In this document: one piece after another, positions 60,142-64,000 of the stretch
Position numbering within the stretch: the first letter of the stretch is position 1
Layout of the letters: every line of letters begins with the position of its first letter
From: Amia ocellicauda
Taxonomy: Eukaryota; Chordata; Actinopteri; Amiiformes; Amiidae
Reading direction: 5' to 3'
DNA length: 64,000 bases
Assembly: GCF_036373705.1 (NCBI RefSeq)
Contig: NC_089866.1
Coordinates: 22,608,001 to 22,672,000 of the forward strand
Notes under the pieces: model-generated
Told to the model about the DNA's origin: nothing
Databases searched by the model: none
Seen by the model: the letters and a program-made list of their open reading frames with translations, nothing else
Made by a program: the position numbers and the translations under genes

Positions 60142-63100
60142 TGAGCACGATTTCCCTCTACTGCTGCCTCCATTCGTCCATCCTGTTATCATTTGGCATC
60201 ATGTTTGAGGCACTGGTTCACTGAGCTTAAAATCTGCAAAAACCGTGTTGCAGGCAAAGAAGAAATCATAATTTAATCAATCTGCAGCAGTTGTTGGAGT
60301 TTGCTTCTGACTGTTGAGCTCTGCCTATAAACTCCCATTAACCCCTTGCCTGTTATCTGGATTAGTTTTAATATTTTATGTTTTACATTTTTATTTTAGT
60401 TAATCTCCCTCTTGGACTCTGGATTCAATAAAAATGAATCATTATTTGAGATGTGTACTTTAAAGGGGATGATTTTTTTGTTTTTTTTAATCTATAAAGA
60501 TTGAAGCTGCTTTAACTGTTTGCAAGCCAAATGTGTTATTTCAGCATTGTGTCAAAGACCGGAAGGGGTTAATTCAATGACGAGAGAACCAAGCAACACA
60601 TGTGGAGAAGAGACCAGAGGCACGGGAAAATTAAAGGCAGTCAGAAAAGGAACTTGCTACTGTGCTGTCAAATCAATCATTCACGATTTACCTTAAACCG
60701 AGTGATGAGGTTGCTGCCTTCATTTTAGAATTATTGAATAATGTAAAGAGTTTGAGTGCTTACCTTTTTGACCTAAACTATATTTAGCTTAAAAGGATGA
60801 GGTAAAGCGTATTTTGATCAATATAGATACTAATTGTTTTAAGCATAGCACAGAAACGGTGTCAAAGATGGGAATAATTTCAAGGTGTACACAAACAGCG
60901 TTATTTATAACAGACCTTTTTTTTTTTTGCCTCCGAAGTTCTCAGAATGAAGCTTGTGTTGATGTAACTGGGGGTGCTGGGGTGGGGGGTAGGGGAGGCT
61001 GCCTTTTGTTGCGATTTTCTTGTACGTTGTGGTCTACTGTTTTAGCCTTTTGTGCCATAAACCTAGTTGGTTTGTTGCCACGAAGAGTTGCGGTGAATGG
61101 GACAGCTCTGAAACACAATCATGGAGGTATTTTTGAGCACTGTTTGTTACAAGCTTTGAAAGGGAAACACTCTAGAGATTTTAACTTTTTGCTTTCCTGA
61201 AATTTCAGTTTTATGTTTTTAACCGCAAGTTGCTTATGTTAGAGGTTGAGGGGTAAACTAATACTTCATCTCTTACAGCAGTCTTGAGAACTTCGAATGA
61301 CATCTAAATATGGGAATGAATTTCTGTAAAACGCAAGGTCTGTGCTTTTCCCACCTGGAGTGTTGAGGAGATTGATGCCTACGGTGGCAAAATCATTTAC
61401 ATATATATTTTCTCCTTTTTAATTAATTTTTAGATCTAATTGGAACAAGCAGTATGCAGTTAAATTGTTTTGAACTTTGTTATTTAGAATACATTTTGGA
61501 AAAATATCAGCTATCCCCTCATGTCCCATCCAACTGTTTAAATAAAGAAAATTGTGTTTATCAGAATGAACATCTGCTTACTACTGTTGTCTTTGCATTT
61601 AATTTTAAAATGTTTTACCTTTTATATAAAAAAAAAAAAGTGTCTGCCAGGAGTGTTTCCCCTTTAATGCTTTGTGCTGTTGGATCTTACTTGCTTTGTT
61701 ATAGGCTGCTAGAATACTGCATTAGAGAAAAAAAAATGCAAGCTGCTGTCTTTCTATAGTGCATCACCCCAAACCCAGCAATTTTTTTTTTGTTCAGTAA
61801 CAATATTGATTGTCTCAGACTGTACAATTATTATTATTATTATTATTTTTTTTTTATTTTTTTTAAATTGGCTACTGAAACATGCGTTGACATTGTGGTG
61901 AAATAAACTCTTGTGCAAACCTGAACTGAAAAAGACATTCAAAAGGGAAAATGCCTGTCGGTGGCCTCTGTGCATGATATGCGCCTGACGTTTGCGTTCA
62001 TTTTAGGAGAAGGTCAAATGCTGCTTTTTGTCACGTAATGTTCCTTCTTAACTTAATTTCACTTTTTAATGCATCTCTGGAATGGCCACATCTCTCCCTG
62101 TGTAATGCTAATAACCAGTACAACCTCCAGTCTAACCCTCTGATCAAGCAATATACAGTTCCTAGTGATTTTAACAAAGACATTGAAGTTATGCTCGAAT
62201 TTGTCTGTTACAAAATGGGGGTTGTCTCTCTAAATGTTATTCCTTTTCTTTTTAATGACATTAACCGTATTACAGTACTTCATATTTAGGAAACATACAC
62301 AAGAGTGTCCATGTTCTATTTTATTAAAAAAAAAAAAATGTGCCTTTTATTTTCTTATGCCATTTAAACATGTAATACGTCACATGGTTAATCCAGTGTT
62401 GATAAGACCCATTATGTACAGTGCAAGTAAATAAAATTTACATCAACTTCTAGTATTCATTTTAAAAGTTCGAATGATTTCTCAAGACTTGCTGGGAGTG
62501 GATGTCGGGGGTGGGGTTGTCTTAGTTCTTACTTGTTTTGCCTTTGCCCTGGAGAAGTGAGCAATTAGTGTATTTTAATGAGATTCTATAATGGGAGCCA
62601 AATTAATGAACTCAAGTGAAGGTTTTTGAAGGTCAGGATGTTCCTTTTGCTCGTTACACTGCATTCAGCACTTGAAAAGCACCAATATAGTCTTAAGACT
62701 TTGCAAATCCTATCTGGGACAAAATTGAAAGTCTCTGACAGTCTGAATCAAGAGGAGCAGTTGTTGGTTGAATCTAGGCTTTCCTCTGCATGTGGTTGCA
62801 AGCAAGTGATTTGAAGGCCCTGTTGTCACATTAAATTAAAGCCCAGTTATTTAATTTGTTTTAAACCCTTTAGTATAACCCCCATAGCACAGTTTATCTC
62901 CTGAAGATGTCCCTTACATAAATTCTGAATACACAGCTGTGTAACTAGTTTACTTATGGATCCCTTTGAGTGACTGCACTAACCAATATCAATCAATAAA
63001 AGCTGTTCCTGTGAAGATAATTTTTGAAGCATGAAAACACATTTAGATTGTGTATTACAGCCAATTACTTTGTTGTCATTGTACTGTCATAAAAATACAT

Positions 63101-63890
63101 TTCATGGCATTCGCTTATTGGTTCTAAAAGTTTGTTTTCAAAATTGTTCAAATCCGCAAACGCCTGCAGGTAATTTCTCAACTCCAGCAGCCTTTGTGTT
63201 CCTGCAGTGTGTTAGCAGGGCTTCATCTTGGCACGTGTGCATCAGAAACTGGCTGAAGAGGCTGCTTTTCTACTGTATCTAACAGAAAGTGGGCATCTGC
63301 AGAAAGAAGAAGAGCCGGACTGTCGCTTTCATGGGGAAGTGTTGGGCACATTTTCAGAGAAGTTGGCTAACCTTAAGAAACGTCCCATTGTAGAAAGTGA
63401 CATTACCTGCGTCTGTGTTTTATACAGACACACCTATCTTGTATAGGTTTTTGCAAACATTTAGTAATATGTTTACATATGATATAACCATTTACCACAC
63501 ACATGATGTTTGCAATTTAATGTGGAATTAAACTGAAAGAGACGTACTTTGCCAGTGCTTTGAGCTGCTATTTCAGTCGCTGACAAGATTTCAGTTCTTA
63601 TAATGAAACTGAATGCAGACCAGAGTTTTAGCAAATCCTAATCGCAAACCCTTTCTAAGCCATGATGTGACTTTTTTTCTTTTCCTCTCTCTTTGGTTTC
63701 TAGTGCCTCAAAATAATTTATAGCTGTGGTTGTTTTCTCTGGTGCAAGTCAAGCACTTCCTGGGTCTCATTTGCTAGAAGCTCTGGGCAAGTCTGCAGAC
63801 GTGCCTGTTTCTGGACAGGGGAATACCCAGAGGAATCTGCGGCTGTAAGCAAATGTCCCAGCCGATGGTAATAAAGTTAATGAAGTCTCT
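60142..63890 (+). other. CRKL: CRKL 3' UTR with several polyadenylation signals
   Basis: Candidate AATAAA sites: 60427-60432, about 61541, about 61902, 62430-62435 and 63870-63875. Use of the last would give a 3' UTR of about 3.7 kb, similar to the long UTR of mammalian CRKL mRNA; use of the first would give about 0.3 kb. T- and A-rich tracts are common. Which site is used cannot be told from sequence alone. Confidence 0.5.
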
Positions 63891-64000
63891 TTGTAAAGGA
63901 AGAATTGTGTACTGGAGTACAAGCACATTTTCAATTTCACTTCCTATTCTATCCTATCCTATCCTACTTCATATGAGGTTTGACTCAATTCACTGCAGAA

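Noticed and set aside
63228-63446. 72-codon frame MARVHQKLAEEAAFLLYLTE... near the right edge
   Set aside because: Its composition looks protein-like, but there is no recognised family, no splice partner in the window, and it lies in the likely CRKL 3' UTR. Not strong enough to call.

Overview
This window is vertebrate nuclear DNA, most likely from a ray-finned fish. It has large AT-rich introns with GT/AG boundaries and no operons. It carries a dense set of Tc1/mariner transposons of kinds abundant in fish, and five multi-exon genes that can be read exon by exon from conserved protein sequence. The species cannot be fixed from the sequence.

Layout, left to right: (1) 1-3940 has no recognised gene, only an imperfect ~133-bp tandem repeat with coding-like frames near 1175-1620. 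(2) SMPD4 (+, 4957-16676), 18 coding exons plus an in-frame 90-bp cassette exon, with a CpG/CRE-like promoter near 3940-4230. (3) CCDC74 (+, 18796-22508), 8 coding exons, with a near-perfect RFX X-box about 0.9 kb upstream. (4) MED15 (-, 38472-23845), 18 coding exons, tail-to-tail with CCDC74, with very long Gln and Ala-Gln tracts. (5) KLHL22 (+, 40980-47980), 7 coding exons, head-to-head with MED15. (6) CRKL (+, 54963-60141), 3 coding exons, with a GC-rich leader and a long 3' UTR running towards the window end.

All five reconstructed reading frames close exactly across their splice phases: 793 or 823 aa for SMPD4, 336 for CCDC74, 885 for MED15, 633 for KLHL22 and 302 for CRKL. The genes do not form one pathway: a membrane sphingomyelinase, a ciliary/spindle coiled-coil protein, a Mediator tail subunit, a CUL3 ubiquitin-ligase adaptor and an SH2/SH3 signalling adaptor. 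Their linkage recalls human 22q11.2, where MED15, KLHL22 and CRKL lie together and SMPD4/CCDC74-related pseudogenes persist, so the block looks ancestral.

The mobile DNA is the most unusual part. One Tc1-like element (33847-35067) is apparently intact: 346-codon transposase, perfect ~29-bp inverted ends and a TA duplication. Around it are at least five decayed Tc1-like copies from different lineages, a 525-bp palindromic-ended element that looks like a pogo/Tigger-type MITE with a second end-fragment elsewhere in the window, and a possible LTR-like fragment. I saw no CRISPR array, rRNA or tRNA gene.
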